64,000 nucleotides of DNA, from the NCBI GenBank assembly GCA_001916065.1, contig MNRS01000019.1:22962-86961 (forward strand), given 5' to 3'. The notes beneath the pieces are model-generated. The model did no database searches. It was not told the DNA's origin and saw only the letters and a program-made list of their open reading frames with translations. The number at the start of each line of letters is the position of its first letter. The first letter of the stretch is position 1. The translations under genes and the position numbers were made by a program. This DNA comes from Clostridium sp. 28_17. Lineage in GTDB: Bacteria > Bacillota > Clostridia > TANB77 > CAG-508. Positions 54,093-62,464 of the stretch are shown here, one piece after another.

Positions 54093-54131
54093 TTTTTCGG
54101 GATTGAAGACCCGTCCCCCAATCCCGAAAAA
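54093..54131. terminator. REP-like bidirectional hairpin between accC and accD
   Basis: TTTTTCGGGATTG and CAATCCCGAAAAA form a perfect 13-bp stem. It is the reverse complement of the unit at 5378-5404 with a single difference over 27 bases. Confidence 0.8.
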
Positions 54132-54173
54132 ATAAGCAAAAAAATATAAAAACTAGATACAAGGAGAAAAGCG

Positions 54174-55022
54174 ATGGTAATAGATAAAATCAAAAAAATA
54201 AATCCAAAAGAACCAGATATGAAAAACGAAAAAGCATCAGACATGTTAGTTGGAAAATGGGTAAAATGCAATAATTGTAAAGAGATACTATACAAAGAAG
54301 ATTTAAAAAGCAATTATAGCATATGCCCAAATTGTGGTAAATATTTTAGACTATCTGCCAGAAGAAGAATAAAGCAAATAATTGATGAAGGAACATTTGA
54401 AGAAATAGATGCAGATATGCGAACAAGTGATTTGTTAAAATTTGAAGGATACAAAGAAAAAATTCAAGCCCTACAAGAAAAGACAAAAATACAAGAGGCA
54501 ATACAAACTGGAACAGGAAATATAAATGGTTTAAAAGTTGCAATAGGAGTTATGGATAGTAATTTTATGATGGGAAGTATGGGAAGTGTTGTTGGTGAGA
54601 AGATAACACGACTTGTAGAAAAAGCAATACAAGAAAAATTGCCAGTTATTTTGTTTTGTGTATCAGGTGGTGCGAGAATGCAAGAAGGAATTATATCATT
54701 AATGCAAATGGCCAAAACATCATCTGCAATAGCCAAACTAGATGAAGCGGGTTTATTATATATATCTGTATTAACAGACCCTACTACAGGAGGGGTAACT
54801 GCAAGTTTTGCAAGTTTAGGTGACATTATTTTAGCAGAACCAGGCGCTTTAATAGGCTTTGCAGGTCCAAGGGTTATAGAACAAACAATAAAGCAAAAAT
54901 TACCAGAAGGATTTCAAAGTGCAGAGTTTTTATTAGAACATGGTTTTATTGATAAAATAGTTGAAAGAAAAGATATGAAAAATACATTATATAATATTGT
55001 AAAAATGCATCAAAAACATTAA
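54174..55022 (+). CDS. accD: Acetyl-CoA carboxylase carboxyltransferase beta subunit
   Basis: 282 residues. A four-cysteine zinc ribbon (C32, C35, C51, C54 in KCNNCKE and CPNCGK) precedes the crotonase-type carboxyltransferase core (GSMGSVVGEKITR, CVSGGARMQEG, GGVTASFASLGD). It works with AccA to move the carboxyl group from biotin to acetyl-CoA. AAGGAG lies 8 bases before the ATG. Confidence 0.97.
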   Translation: MVIDKIKKINPKEPDMKNEKASDMLVGKWVKCNNCKEILYKEDLKSNYSICPNCGKYFRLSARRRIKQIIDEGTFEEIDADMRTSDLLKFEGYKEKIQALQEKTKIQEAIQTGTGNINGLKVAIGVMDSNFMMGSMGSVVGEKITRLVEKAIQEKLPVILFCVSGGARMQEGIISLMQMAKTSSAIAKLDEAGLLYISVLTDPTTGGVTASFASLGDIILAEPGALIGFAGPRVIEQTIKQKLPEGFQSAEFLLEHGFIDKIVERKDMKNTLYNIVKMHQKH

Positions 55023-55102
55023 ACCGAACAATGTTCGCTAAAAGATTTTATAAAATAAAATTTGGGGACATGACTTTTAATCCCAGTGAAAGGAAAATAA
55101 AA

Positions 55103-55906
55103 ATGAAAGAAAAAACAATATCTGCATGGGAGCGAGTAGTACTTGCAAGAAAAGCAGAAAGACCAAAATCATTAGATTATATAAATAACATATTTACAAA
55201 TTTTATAGAATTACATGGAGATAGAAACTTTGGAGATGATAAATCTATTATAGGTGGAATTGCGGAATTAGATGAAATGCCAGTAACTGTTATAGGTGAG
55301 CAAAAAGGGAAAAATGCAAAAGAAAATATAGATAGGAACTTTGGTATGCCTAATCCGGAAGGATACAGAAAAGCATTAAGACTAATGAAACAAGCAGAAA
55401 AATTTAATAGACCTATAATAACATTTATAGATACACCAGGTGCATATCCAGGAATGGGAGCAGAAGAAAGAGGACAAGGAGAAGCAATTGCTAAAAATCT
55501 TTTTGAAATGTCAAAGTTAAAAGTTCCAACAATATCAATTGTAATAGGTGAAGGTTCTAGTGGTGGAGCATTGGCATTAGGTGTAACAGATGTTATAATA
55601 ATGTTAGAAAATGCAGTTTATTCTATTTTATCGCCAGAGGGATTTGCAAGTATTTTATATAAAGATGCAAGTAAATCACAAGAAGCGGCAGAAAAAATGA
55701 AGATTACATCAACAGAATTAAAAAGATTAGGTGTTATTGATAGTATAGTAAAAGAGCCAGAAGGTGGAGCACAAGAAGATTTTAAAAAAGTTTGCAATGA
55801 TTTAAAAAATATGATATTAAAAGACATAAATGGATTATCAAAAAAATCACAAGAAGAATTAGTAGAACAAAGATATGAAAAGTATAGAAAAATTGGAGGT
55901 ATTTAG
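55103..55906 (+). CDS. accA: Acetyl-CoA carboxylase carboxyltransferase alpha subunit
   Basis: 267 residues from ATG 55103, which has AAAGGA 8 bases upstream; the longer frame to 55031 reads through a REP-like scrap (GGGGACATGACTTTTAATCCC) and is not family-like. AWERVVLARKAERPKSLDYI, the oxyanion segments FIDTPGAYPGMGAEERGQGEAIA and GEGSSGGALALG are intact. It partners AccD. FabI starts 4 bases after its stop. Confidence 0.96.
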   Translation: MKEKTISAWERVVLARKAERPKSLDYINNIFTNFIELHGDRNFGDDKSIIGGIAELDEMPVTVIGEQKGKNAKENIDRNFGMPNPEGYRKALRLMKQAEKFNRPIITFIDTPGAYPGMGAEERGQGEAIAKNLFEMSKLKVPTISIVIGEGSSGGALALGVTDVIIMLENAVYSILSPEGFASILYKDASKSQEAAEKMKITSTELKRLGVIDSIVKEPEGGAQEDFKKVCNDLKNMILKDINGLSKKSQEELVEQRYEKYRKIGGI

Positions 55907-55909
55907 ATA

Positions 55910-56680
55910 ATGTTATTACAAGGAAAGAAAATCTTAATAATGGGAATAAGAAATAAATGGAGTATAGCATGGGGAGCAGCAGTATCTGCTTATGAGCAAG
56001 GTGCACAGATTATTTTTACATATAATTCAGAAGCAAATAAACCAAAAGTAGAAAAGTTAATGGAAGAAATTCCAGGTTCAAAGGCATATACTTGTGATGC
56101 TTCAAGTGACGAGTCTATAAAAACATGTTTTGAAACAATTTTGAAAGAGAATGGAAAAATAGACGGTATATTACATGCAATTGCTCACGCTAATACAGAT
56201 GATTTAAGAAATGATTTTATAAACACATCAAGAGATGGTTTTGCACATGCATGTGATGTTAGTAGTTATTCTCTAATTGCTGTTTCAAAAATTGCTACAG
56301 AGTTAGAGTTATTAAATGATAATTCAAGCATTGTTACTTTAACATATTATGGTGCAGAAAAAGCAATTGATGGTTATAATGTTATGGGTGTTGCAAAAGC
56401 GGCTTTGGAATCAAGTGTTAGATATTTGACAAAGGATTTAGGTAGAAGCGGTACACGTATAAATGCTATTTCTGCAGGACCTATAAAAACTCTTTCTGCA
56501 AAAGGAATAAAAGATTTTGGAACTATTTTAGATGTTGTTGAAGAAAAGTCTCCTTTACATAGAAATGTTACTGCTAAAGAAGTGGGTGATTGTTGTACAT
56601 TTTTGTTTAGTGATATGTCTAAGGCTATTACTGGTGAAGTGATTCATGTTGATAATGGTTTTTCAGTTGTGGGAGTATAA
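55910..56680 (+). CDS. fabI: Enoyl-ACP reductase FabI
   Basis: 256 residues of SDR-like fold. The cofactor segment MGIRNKWSIAWG, Y156 and K163 in GYNVMGVAK (YxxMxxxK) and ISAGPIKTLSAKGI are diagnostic of FabI. It reduces enoyl-ACP with NAD(P)H and is the last step of the cycle and the last gene of the cluster. GGAGG lies close before the ATG. A shared terminator follows. Confidence 0.96.
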   Translation: MLLQGKKILIMGIRNKWSIAWGAAVSAYEQGAQIIFTYNSEANKPKVEKLMEEIPGSKAYTCDASSDESIKTCFETILKENGKIDGILHAIAHANTDDLRNDFINTSRDGFAHACDVSSYSLIAVSKIATELELLNDNSSIVTLTYYGAEKAIDGYNVMGVAKAALESSVRYLTKDLGRSGTRINAISAGPIKTLSAKGIKDFGTILDVVEEKSPLHRNVTAKEVGDCCTFLFSDMSKAITGEVIHVDNGFSVVGV

Positions 56681-56699
56681 AGAAAATAACAATAAAAAA

Positions 56700-56722
56700 G
56701 GGGTACTAATTTACAGTACCCC
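56700..56722. terminator. Bidirectional terminator after fabI
   Basis: GGGGTACT and AGTACCCC with a 7-base loop. The strong T-run is on the reverse strand, serving the converging gene at 56732. Confidence 0.75.
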
Positions 56723-56731
56723 TTCAATAAT

Positions 56732-57460
56732 TTAATAACTAATTAGTTCATTGTAAATATTTTCAAGCTTTGTTGCAAAAAAATGTAAATTTTTTTCTAA
56801 ATCCTCTTTGGGAGTTTTATAAAAAATTTCCATAATACTTGCAATATAGTCCGAATATGGTAAAATTGCTTCTTTAGTTACAGAATTAATATCATAAATT
56901 CCGCACATTTTCATAGCAGTATATAAAGCAAAACTAGCATTATAATTAGCGGTACATGTACAACTATCAATTAAATTTACGGAATAAATAAAAAATGTAC
57001 CAACTGATTCAAGTAATGCAACTGATAAACACGCTGCTTTATGATAAGCATCTATACCATATGAAGATATAATTTGCAAATTCTTATCATATTCTAATAA
57101 ATACTGATTATTCATATTGATTATAATTGTTGACTTTTCAATATGTTTTAGATTTGTTAAAAATTCTTCTTGGCATTTATCAATAAAGTCAAGAATTTCA
57201 GGATTTGCTATTTCCAAAAGATGAATTTTAGAAAAATCTATCTCTTGAATTATTTCTTTTTGTTTTTTTTGCATATCTTTATTTTTATAATATCTTTGTA
57301 TACAAAGTAGCCCATTAAGTACAAATAATAACCGTATTATATTATAAAGTAGACTATTTGGCATAGGGTTTATGAAACATATATATATTAGTGCCCCCAT
57401 CCATATAAAGCATATTATTAAATTTAAAAAGTTAAGTTTTTTTGTAGTGTTTTTTTTCAT
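56732..57460 (-). CDS. Membrane-anchored hypothetical protein
   Basis: 242 residues from ATG 57460 (reverse), with AAAGGA 8 bases upstream. Two N-terminal spans (FLNLIICFIWMGALIYICFI and LLYNIIRLLFVLNGLL) are followed by a mostly helical cytosolic domain with several cysteines (SCTCTANYN). No family recognised. The arginine within the second span is encoded by the rare CGG (57332-57334), an odd residue for that spot. It precedes no clear operon partner. Confidence 0.6.
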   Translation of the reverse strand: MKKNTTKKLNFLNLIICFIWMGALIYICFINPMPNSLLYNIIRLLFVLNGLLCIQRYYKNKDMQKKQKEIIQEIDFSKIHLLEIANPEILDFIDKCQEEFLTNLKHIEKSTIIINMNNQYLLEYDKNLQIISSYGIDAYHKAACLSVALLESVGTFFIYSVNLIDSCTCTANYNASFALYTAMKMCGIYDINSVTKEAILPYSDYIASIMEIFYKTPKEDLEKNLHFFATKLENIYNELISY

Positions 57461-57548
57461 AATGTTTTTCCTTTCTTTTTTCAAATAATAGTTATTAAAT
57501 TTTCAATGTTCATTTTGTAAATATTTAATTGTAAAATAGAAGGGAAAA

Positions 57549-57827
57549 TTATTTCCCCTCTTGAGCAGAAATATCTATCAAAGATATTTCATGGCTTTTT
57601 ATGTTTAAAAAGCCAAGAATTCCATTATGGTTATACTCTTGATAATCATAGATCTTAAAATTATTTTTTTCGACTACATCCAATATTACATCTTTTGAAA
57701 TGTAAAATGGAATAAAGATTTTATTTGGGTGAAATAATTTTCCATTATTCGCCCTGTCAATTAGAATTTCTTCTAAGATCATTTTCTGCTTCTTTCTGCT
57801 CTTAAAACTTGTTAAAATTTTTTTCAT
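57549..57827 (-). CDS. Small hypothetical protein
   Basis: 92 residues, basic N-terminus (KKILTSFKSRKKQKMIL), then mixed alpha/beta with KNNFKIYDYQEYNHNGILGFLNI. No membrane span, family not recognised. AAGGAGG lies 7 bases before the start. It lies upstream of the membrane protein on the same strand. Confidence 0.6.
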   Translation of the reverse strand: MKKILTSFKSRKKQKMILEEILIDRANNGKLFHPNKIFIPFYISKDVILDVVEKNNFKIYDYQEYNHNGILGFLNIKSHEISLIDISAQEGK

Positions 57828-57918
57828 GTTAATTCCTCCTTATGCTATAAAAACAAATTTATTATTACTAAAATCTATTTAAATTATAGCATCAATTAAC
57901 ATAAATGTCAAAAAAATA

Positions 57919-57934
57919 ACTCCCATTTGGGAGT
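57919..57934 (-). terminator. Terminator of the 27-residue gene
   Basis: ACTCCC-ATTT-GGGAGT with a run of seven T on the reverse strand. Confidence 0.75.
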
Positions 57935-57957
57935 CACAAAAACAAAGGTATAAAAAA

Positions 57958-58041
57958 CTATTTACAATCTTTACTATTTTGTCTATCTGTATTAGGCTCT
58001 TGGTCTCTATTTTTATTATTTTTCTTGTTTGATTTTGACAT
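57958..58041 (-). CDS. Very small Asn/Lys-rich protein
   Basis: 27 residues: MSKSNKKNNKNRDQEPNTDR followed by QNSKDCK. GGAGGTG lies 9 bases before the ATG, and a clean terminator follows the stop by about 25 bases, which makes it a convincing self-contained gene. It is hydrophilic and probably disordered, with a C-terminal cysteine. Function unknown; small spore or stress proteins can look like this. Confidence 0.6.
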   Translation of the reverse strand: MSKSNKKNNKNRDQEPNTDRQNSKDCK

Positions 58042-58108
58042 AAAAATGCACCTCCAATCGATTTCTAAAAATATTTTAACCTAAAAGCAAAAAAATATTC
58101 TAATAAAA

Positions 58109-58137
58109 TTGTTTTTTTGAAAAAAAAGAGATATAAT
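58109..58137 (+). promoter_or_regulatory. murD promoter
   Basis: TTGTTT, a 17-base spacer, then TATAAT, about 55 bases before the start. Confidence 0.7.
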
Positions 58138-58190
58138 AAAAAACGAAAATTGACATTGATACATATCATAAAAAGAAAGAAGGAATAAAA

Positions 58191-59591
58191 ATGAGTTATG
58201 AAAACAAAAAATTAAAAGAATTCAACGAATATATAAGATTTAGAAAAGTAGCAGTAATAGGCTTAGGAGTAAGCAATTTACCACTATTAGAATACTTACA
58301 TAACAAAAAAGCACAAGTAACAGTATTTGACGAAAGAACAGAAGAAGAAATACCAATGGATACAATAGCAAAAATAAAAACATATGAATTTGAAGCATCA
58401 TTTGGAAAAAATTGTCTTGAAAAATTAAAAGGATTTAACGTAATTTTTAGGTCACCAAGTTGTTTGCCAACAAGACCAGAATTAAAGCAAGAAGCAGACA
58501 GGGGAGCAATTGTTACAACAGAAGTAGAAATGCTTATGGAAATGTGCCCATGTAAAATAATTGGTGTAACAGGAAGTGACGGAAAAACAACTACAACAAG
58601 TTTAATAAATGCAATTTTACAACATGCAGGATATAAAACATTTTTAGGTGGAAATATTGGAACACCATTATTCACAAAATTACCAGAAATGGAACCAAAT
58701 GATATAGTAGTTTTAGAATTAAGCAGTTTTCAATTAATGAATATGCATGTAAGCCCAGATATAGCAGTTATTACTAATATAACACCAAATCATTTAAATA
58801 TACACAAAGATTATCAAGAATATATTGATGCAAAAAAATGTATATTCAAAAATCAAAATGAAAATGGAATATTAATATTAAATTATGATAATGATATAAC
58901 AAGAGAATGTAGCAAAGAAGCAAAAGGAAAAGTAATATTCTTTAGTAGCAAAGAAAAATTAGATAATGGATTCATAGTTGATGAAGATATAATAAAAGAA
59001 TGCAATGATGGAGTTAGAAAGCACATTTTAAACACCGATGAAGTTATTTTAAGAGGAAATCACAATTTCCAAAATATAGCAACTGCTCTTGCAGCAACAA
59101 AAACATTAGTTGATACAGATGTTGCAGTTGAAGCAATAAAAAAATTTAAGCCAGTTGAACACAGAATTGAATTTGTAAGAGAAATAGATGGAGTAAAATG
59201 GTACAATGACTCTGCAAGTTCTTCGCCTACAAGAACAATTTCAGGACTAAATGCATTTAAAGAAAACATCATTTTAATTGCAGGTGGATATGACAAAAAC
59301 TTAGAATATCAACCACTTGCAAAACCAGTAGTAGATAAAGTTTCAACACTTATTTTAATTGGTCAAACAGCAGAAAAGATATATGATGTTGTAAAAAATG
59401 AAGCAGAAAAAGAAAATAAAAAAATTAATATAAATATGTGTGATACATTAGAACAAACAATAGAAATTGCAAAAAAATCAGCTAAAAAAGGTGATATTGT
59501 ACTATTCTCACCAGCAAGTGCAAGTTTTGATATGTTTAAAAATTTTGCCGACAGAGGCAATCAATTTAAAGATTTAGTAAATAAAATTTAG
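58191..59591 (+). CDS. murD: UDP-N-acetylmuramoylalanine--D-glutamate ligase
   Basis: 466 residues. N-terminal Rossmann domain (VAVIGLGVSNLPLLEYL), ATP loop GVTGSDGKTTTTSLI, the central ELSSFQL and NITPNHLNIH, and the C-terminal RIEFVREIDGVKWYNDSASSSPT and AGGYDKNL. It adds D-Glu to UDP-MurNAc-L-Ala in the cytoplasm for peptidoglycan. AGAAGGA precedes the ATG. It stands alone, not in a mur/fts cluster. Confidence 0.96.
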   Translation: MSYENKKLKEFNEYIRFRKVAVIGLGVSNLPLLEYLHNKKAQVTVFDERTEEEIPMDTIAKIKTYEFEASFGKNCLEKLKGFNVIFRSPSCLPTRPELKQEADRGAIVTTEVEMLMEMCPCKIIGVTGSDGKTTTTSLINAILQHAGYKTFLGGNIGTPLFTKLPEMEPNDIVVLELSSFQLMNMHVSPDIAVITNITPNHLNIHKDYQEYIDAKKCIFKNQNENGILILNYDNDITRECSKEAKGKVIFFSSKEKLDNGFIVDEDIIKECNDGVRKHILNTDEVILRGNHNFQNIATALAATKTLVDTDVAVEAIKKFKPVEHRIEFVREIDGVKWYNDSASSSPTRTISGLNAFKENIILIAGGYDKNLEYQPLAKPVVDKVSTLILIGQTAEKIYDVVKNEAEKENKKININMCDTLEQTIEIAKKSAKKGDIVLFSPASASFDMFKNFADRGNQFKDLVNKI

Positions 59592-59654
59592 TTTAATAAA
59601 AAAATTAAAGAGACTATCCAAAAAAAATTATTAAACAAATTTTTAACAAAAACA

Positions 59655-59719
59655 AAACCTTCCTCATACGATATATAAAACTAATTTGCAAAAACAAATT
59701 AGAAAGATGAGGGAGGTTT
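59655..59719 (+). promoter_or_regulatory. Leader hairpin that pairs with the ribosome binding site
   Basis: AAACCTTCCTCAT (59655-59667) pairs with ATGAGGGAGGTTT (59707-59719, one G-U). An inner hairpin CTAATTTG/CAAATTAG lies at 59681-59702. The GGGAGG site for the ATG at 59723 is inside the outer stem, so translation should be blocked when it is folded. Confidence 0.6.
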
Positions 59720-59722
59720 GTT

Positions 59723-60406
59723 ATGTATAACGAAACATATGATGACTACATAAGAAGTATTTTAGGATATCCAGTAAGAAACCAATTTGACCAGTTTAAT
59801 CAAGGACAACAAGAATATCAGGGTTACCAAGAATATAGAAATCCAACATTTAATACAAATATAAATATATCTGGAAATAATGTTGAATTAGAAAATAGTT
59901 ACCCTGAAATATACAAAATTGTTTATCCTATGATTACTAAAAAATGTGAAAATGTTAGAGAAAGCAACATCACAAAAGATGATATTGAAAATATGACAGA
60001 CGAGATTTATTATGCGTTAGAATCAAGAAACGAAACACAGATAAATATCAACCTAAGAAATGACGTAAATGGGTTAAAAAAGGTAAATACTTCAAGTACT
60101 TTAGCAAGTAAAAATAATATCTCAACTATAAATAATGTAAGAACAGAATATAAAAAGCCTGAAGTGAAAGTATCAGAAACCACAGGAGAGAAAAGACAAT
60201 TGAATGGAGGGTTAAGAGATTTAATTCAAATTCTATTAATACGTGAATTATTAAATAGACGTAGACCACCATTTAGACCACCAATGCCAAATCCACCCGG
60301 ACCAGGGCCTCGTCCACCAATGAGACCACCGTTTGGACCTGGACCAGGAAGACCACCATTTAATAGAGATTTTGATAGTTTTAATGATTTGTATGAACAG
60401 TCTTAA
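59723..60406 (+). CDS. Conserved-looking protein with a Pro/Gly/Arg-rich tail
   Basis: 227 residues. Tyr-rich opening MYNETYDDYIRSILGYP with Gln/Asn-rich segments, a central helical section (IYKIVYPMITKKCENVRESNITKDDIENM), and a proline-rich tail of PPF/PPM/GPGP units (RRRPPFRPPMPNPPGPG). There is no signal peptide. No family named; the composition recalls clostridial spore or surface proteins, which is a guess. Its ribosome binding site is buried in a leader hairpin and a strong terminator follows. Confidence 0.7.
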   Translation: MYNETYDDYIRSILGYPVRNQFDQFNQGQQEYQGYQEYRNPTFNTNINISGNNVELENSYPEIYKIVYPMITKKCENVRESNITKDDIENMTDEIYYALESRNETQININLRNDVNGLKKVNTSSTLASKNNISTINNVRTEYKKPEVKVSETTGEKRQLNGGLRDLIQILLIRELLNRRRPPFRPPMPNPPGPGPRPPMRPPFGPGPGRPPFNRDFDSFNDLYEQS

Positions 60407-60453
60407 AAAAACAATTGACATAATACAATTCTGTTGAATTGGCACTCAACATA

Positions 60454-60497
60454 TTGCGGTGGAATATTTTTAATAGGTTTCCACCGCAAGGTTTTTT
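60454..60497 (+). terminator. Strong terminator after the Pro-rich gene
   Basis: TTGCGGTGGA and TCCACCGCAA form a 10-bp GC-rich stem, followed by GGTTTTTT. Confidence 0.85.
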
Positions 60498-60516
60498 AAA
60501 ATTGGGAAAAAATAGC

Positions 60517-60549
60517 AAATATGCAAATTAAATTTTGCATATTTTTTTT
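60517..60549. terminator. Second terminator-like hairpin
   Basis: AAATATGCAAA and TTTGCATATTT around six bases, followed by a T-run. Confidence 0.65.
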
Positions 60550-60601
60550 ATTTTCACAAATAATAATAAATGAAAAAATTTAAAACAAAGCAATAAAAAA
60601 C

Positions 60602-60652
60602 CAGAATTAAGATTTTGTACGCAGTGCAAACTGCTACAAAATCTAATTTCTG
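60602..60652. other. Long hairpin with GCAA tetraloop
   Basis: CAGAATTAAGATTTTGTA (60602-60619) pairs with 60635-60652 with one bulge. It is capped by GCAGT-GCAA-ACTGC, a GNRA-type loop. This suggests a folded RNA. Confidence 0.5.
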
Positions 60653-60659
60653 CCATATT

Positions 60660-60707
60660 TATATTCTACAGAAAGTTATCATACTATGATAACTTTCCTA
60701 GAATATA
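60660..60707. other. Long near-perfect palindrome
   Basis: TATATTCTA...TAGAATATA outside and GAAAGTTATCATA-C-TATGATAACTTTC inside. It could be an RNA hairpin in the CBS-gene leader or a DNA operator. Confidence 0.5.
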
Positions 60708-60771
60708 AAAAACTTCAAAAGTAAATAATCTAAATTTTTTCAAACTTATTATTTGAAAGGAGAATTACAAA

Positions 60772-61218
60772 ATGAAAGTAAAAGACTGTATGTGTGACGA
60801 TGTATGTTGCGTAAAACCAGAAACTAAAATAACTGAGGTTGCAAAATTAATGAGTGAAAACCATATAGGATGTATACCAGTATGTGACAGTAACAATTGT
60901 ATATGTGGAATACTAACAGATAGAGACATTTTATTAAGAACAGTTGCATGTGATAAAGACTGCTCACAAACAACGGCAAGCGATATAATGTCTACAGATT
61001 TATGTACTTGTAATCAAGATGACGATATAACAAACGCAGAAAGCAAAATGGCAAATAATCAAATAAGAAGATTACCAGTGTGCGATGAAGAAAATCATGT
61101 AATAGGAATTTTAACTTTAGGAGATTTAGCACAAAACGAAATTCAATTAGGAAGTCAACAAGTTTGCAATACCATAAGCGATATTTGTAGTTGCAATTCA
61201 AGTAAAAATAATTCTTAA
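60772..61218 (+). CDS. Cys-rich CBS-domain pair protein
   Basis: 148 residues with two CBS motifs (VKDCMCDDVCCVKPETKI...GILTDRDILL and ASDIMSTDLCTCNQDDDI...VIGILTLGDLA). CBS pairs bind adenosyl nucleotides and act as energy or redox sensors. It has about 15 cysteines, unusual for the family, which suggests metal or redox sensitivity; that is inference. AAAGGAG lies 8 bases before the ATG. Two long hairpins lie in the upstream region. Confidence 0.88.
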   Translation: MKVKDCMCDDVCCVKPETKITEVAKLMSENHIGCIPVCDSNNCICGILTDRDILLRTVACDKDCSQTTASDIMSTDLCTCNQDDDITNAESKMANNQIRRLPVCDEENHVIGILTLGDLAQNEIQLGSQQVCNTISDICSCNSSKNNS

Positions 61219-61236
61219 AAATTATATTATTATTAA

Positions 61237-61262
61237 AAAAGTCCGAGCGCAGGACTTTTTTA
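61237..61262 (+). terminator. Terminator after the CBS gene
   Basis: AAAAGTCC and GGACTTTT around GAGCGCA, followed by Ts. Confidence 0.85.
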
Positions 61263-61314
61263 GTGAATATAAACCACAAATTCACATATAATAATTACAT
61301 AGGAGAAGAAAAAA

Positions 61315-62412
61315 ATGATAATTGACATGTCATATTGGACAAGAGTTCTTAAGAAATTTTTATATGTTATACTAATATTAGTTGGTTTATTTTTTGCATT
61401 CAAACTAGCAATATTTTACACACCATTTTTAATAGCATTTATAATATCATTAATGGTAGAACCAGCAATAAGATTTATAATGAAAAAAATGAAATTTACA
61501 AGAAAAACAAGTTCAATAATAATATTTATAATTGTATCTGCAATAATAATAGGAGCAGTAGCGTGGGGGATAGTAGCACTTATTTCAGAGGCATCAAACT
61601 TATTGCAAGATTTAAATGGATATGTAGAAAAAGCATACATATTATTTCAAAATTTTACAAGTAAGTTTGATTTTAATAAAATTCATTTACCAACCGAATT
61701 AACATCAATAATCCAAAACTCAACAGGTGATGTACTAACTTCAGCTTCAGGGTGGGTTAGAAATTTTTTGACAGGCTTATTAAATATTATTACATCTATG
61801 CCATCTATTATAATATATTTTGTGGTAACAATTATGGCTTTATATTTAATATGTGTTGATAAAGTATATATTTTAGACCAAATAGAGCACCATTTTCCAC
61901 AAAGATGGGTTTTTAAAGTTGGGACACACATAAAAGATTTAACAAAAACATTAGGTGGATATTTAAAAGCAGAAGCAACACTTATTTTAGTGTCTTTTAT
62001 AATTTCTTTAATAGGATTATCTATATTAAAATTTGCAAATTTCAACATAGAATTCCCGTTATTAATGGCTTTATTTATAGGTTTTGTTGATGCATTACCA
62101 ATTTTAGGTTCTGGAACAGTTATGATTCCCTGGGCTATTATTTCTGGTTTAAATGGAGATTTAAAATTAGGTATAGCAATTATTATTTTGTTAATTATAA
62201 TGTCAACAGTAAGACAATTTTTAGAACCTAAGTTAGTTAGTAAGCATATTGGTACGCATCCGATTTTTACACTAATTGCTATGTATACAGGTTTTAAGTT
62301 TATTGGCATTTTAGGTATGCTTGTTGGTCCTATTATTTTGATTATAATAAAAAATGTTTTTGCAACTTTGATAGATGAGGGAGTCGTAAAAAGTATTTTT
62401 GATAGAAATTAA
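61315..62412 (+). CDS. ytvI: AI-2E family transporter, YtvI-like
   Basis: 365 residues with seven or eight predicted spans. VLIVGLFFAFKLAIFYTPFLIAFIISLMVEP-like start, KRRKTSS-type loop (MKFTRKTSSI), and the C-terminal GFVDALPILGSGTVMIPWAI and GTHPIFTLIAMYTGFKFIGILGMLVGPI are features of the AI-2E/YtvI group. YtvI is a sporulation-associated membrane protein in Firmicutes, consistent with a spore-former lineage. AGGAG precedes the ATG. A REP-like terminator follows. Confidence 0.85.
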   Translation: MIIDMSYWTRVLKKFLYVILILVGLFFAFKLAIFYTPFLIAFIISLMVEPAIRFIMKKMKFTRKTSSIIIFIIVSAIIIGAVAWGIVALISEASNLLQDLNGYVEKAYILFQNFTSKFDFNKIHLPTELTSIIQNSTGDVLTSASGWVRNFLTGLLNIITSMPSIIIYFVVTIMALYLICVDKVYILDQIEHHFPQRWVFKVGTHIKDLTKTLGGYLKAEATLILVSFIISLIGLSILKFANFNIEFPLLMALFIGFVDALPILGSGTVMIPWAIISGLNGDLKLGIAIIILLIIMSTVRQFLEPKLVSKHIGTHPIFTLIAMYTGFKFIGILGMLVGPIILIIIKNVFATLIDEGVVKSIFDRN

Positions 62413-62413
62413 A

Positions 62414-62455
62414 AAATCGGGATTGAAGATTTGACTTCAAATTCCGATTTTTATT
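62414..62455. terminator. REP-like bidirectional terminator between ytvI and guaA
   Basis: AAATCGGGATTGAAG pairs with CTTCAAATTCCGATTT (one bulge). T-runs on both strands serve both converging genes. Confidence 0.75.
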
Positions 62456-62464
62456 ATACTATAA

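Larger units (their letters stand above)
60407..60771. other. Intergenic region packed with hairpins
   Basis: 365 bases holding two terminators (60454-60497, 60517-60549) and two long hairpins (60602-60652, 60660-60707) before the CBS gene. No ORF seen. Confidence 0.65.

Noticed and set aside
57332..57334. CGG reassigned to another amino acid
   Set aside because: One CGG falls in a membrane span where Arg is odd, but another (49995-49997, reverse) fits Arg well. Too few codons to argue for reassignment.
61683..62309. 208-codon reverse ORF over ytvI
   Set aside because: Antisense shadow of a membrane protein gene whose hydrophobic codons lack reverse stops.
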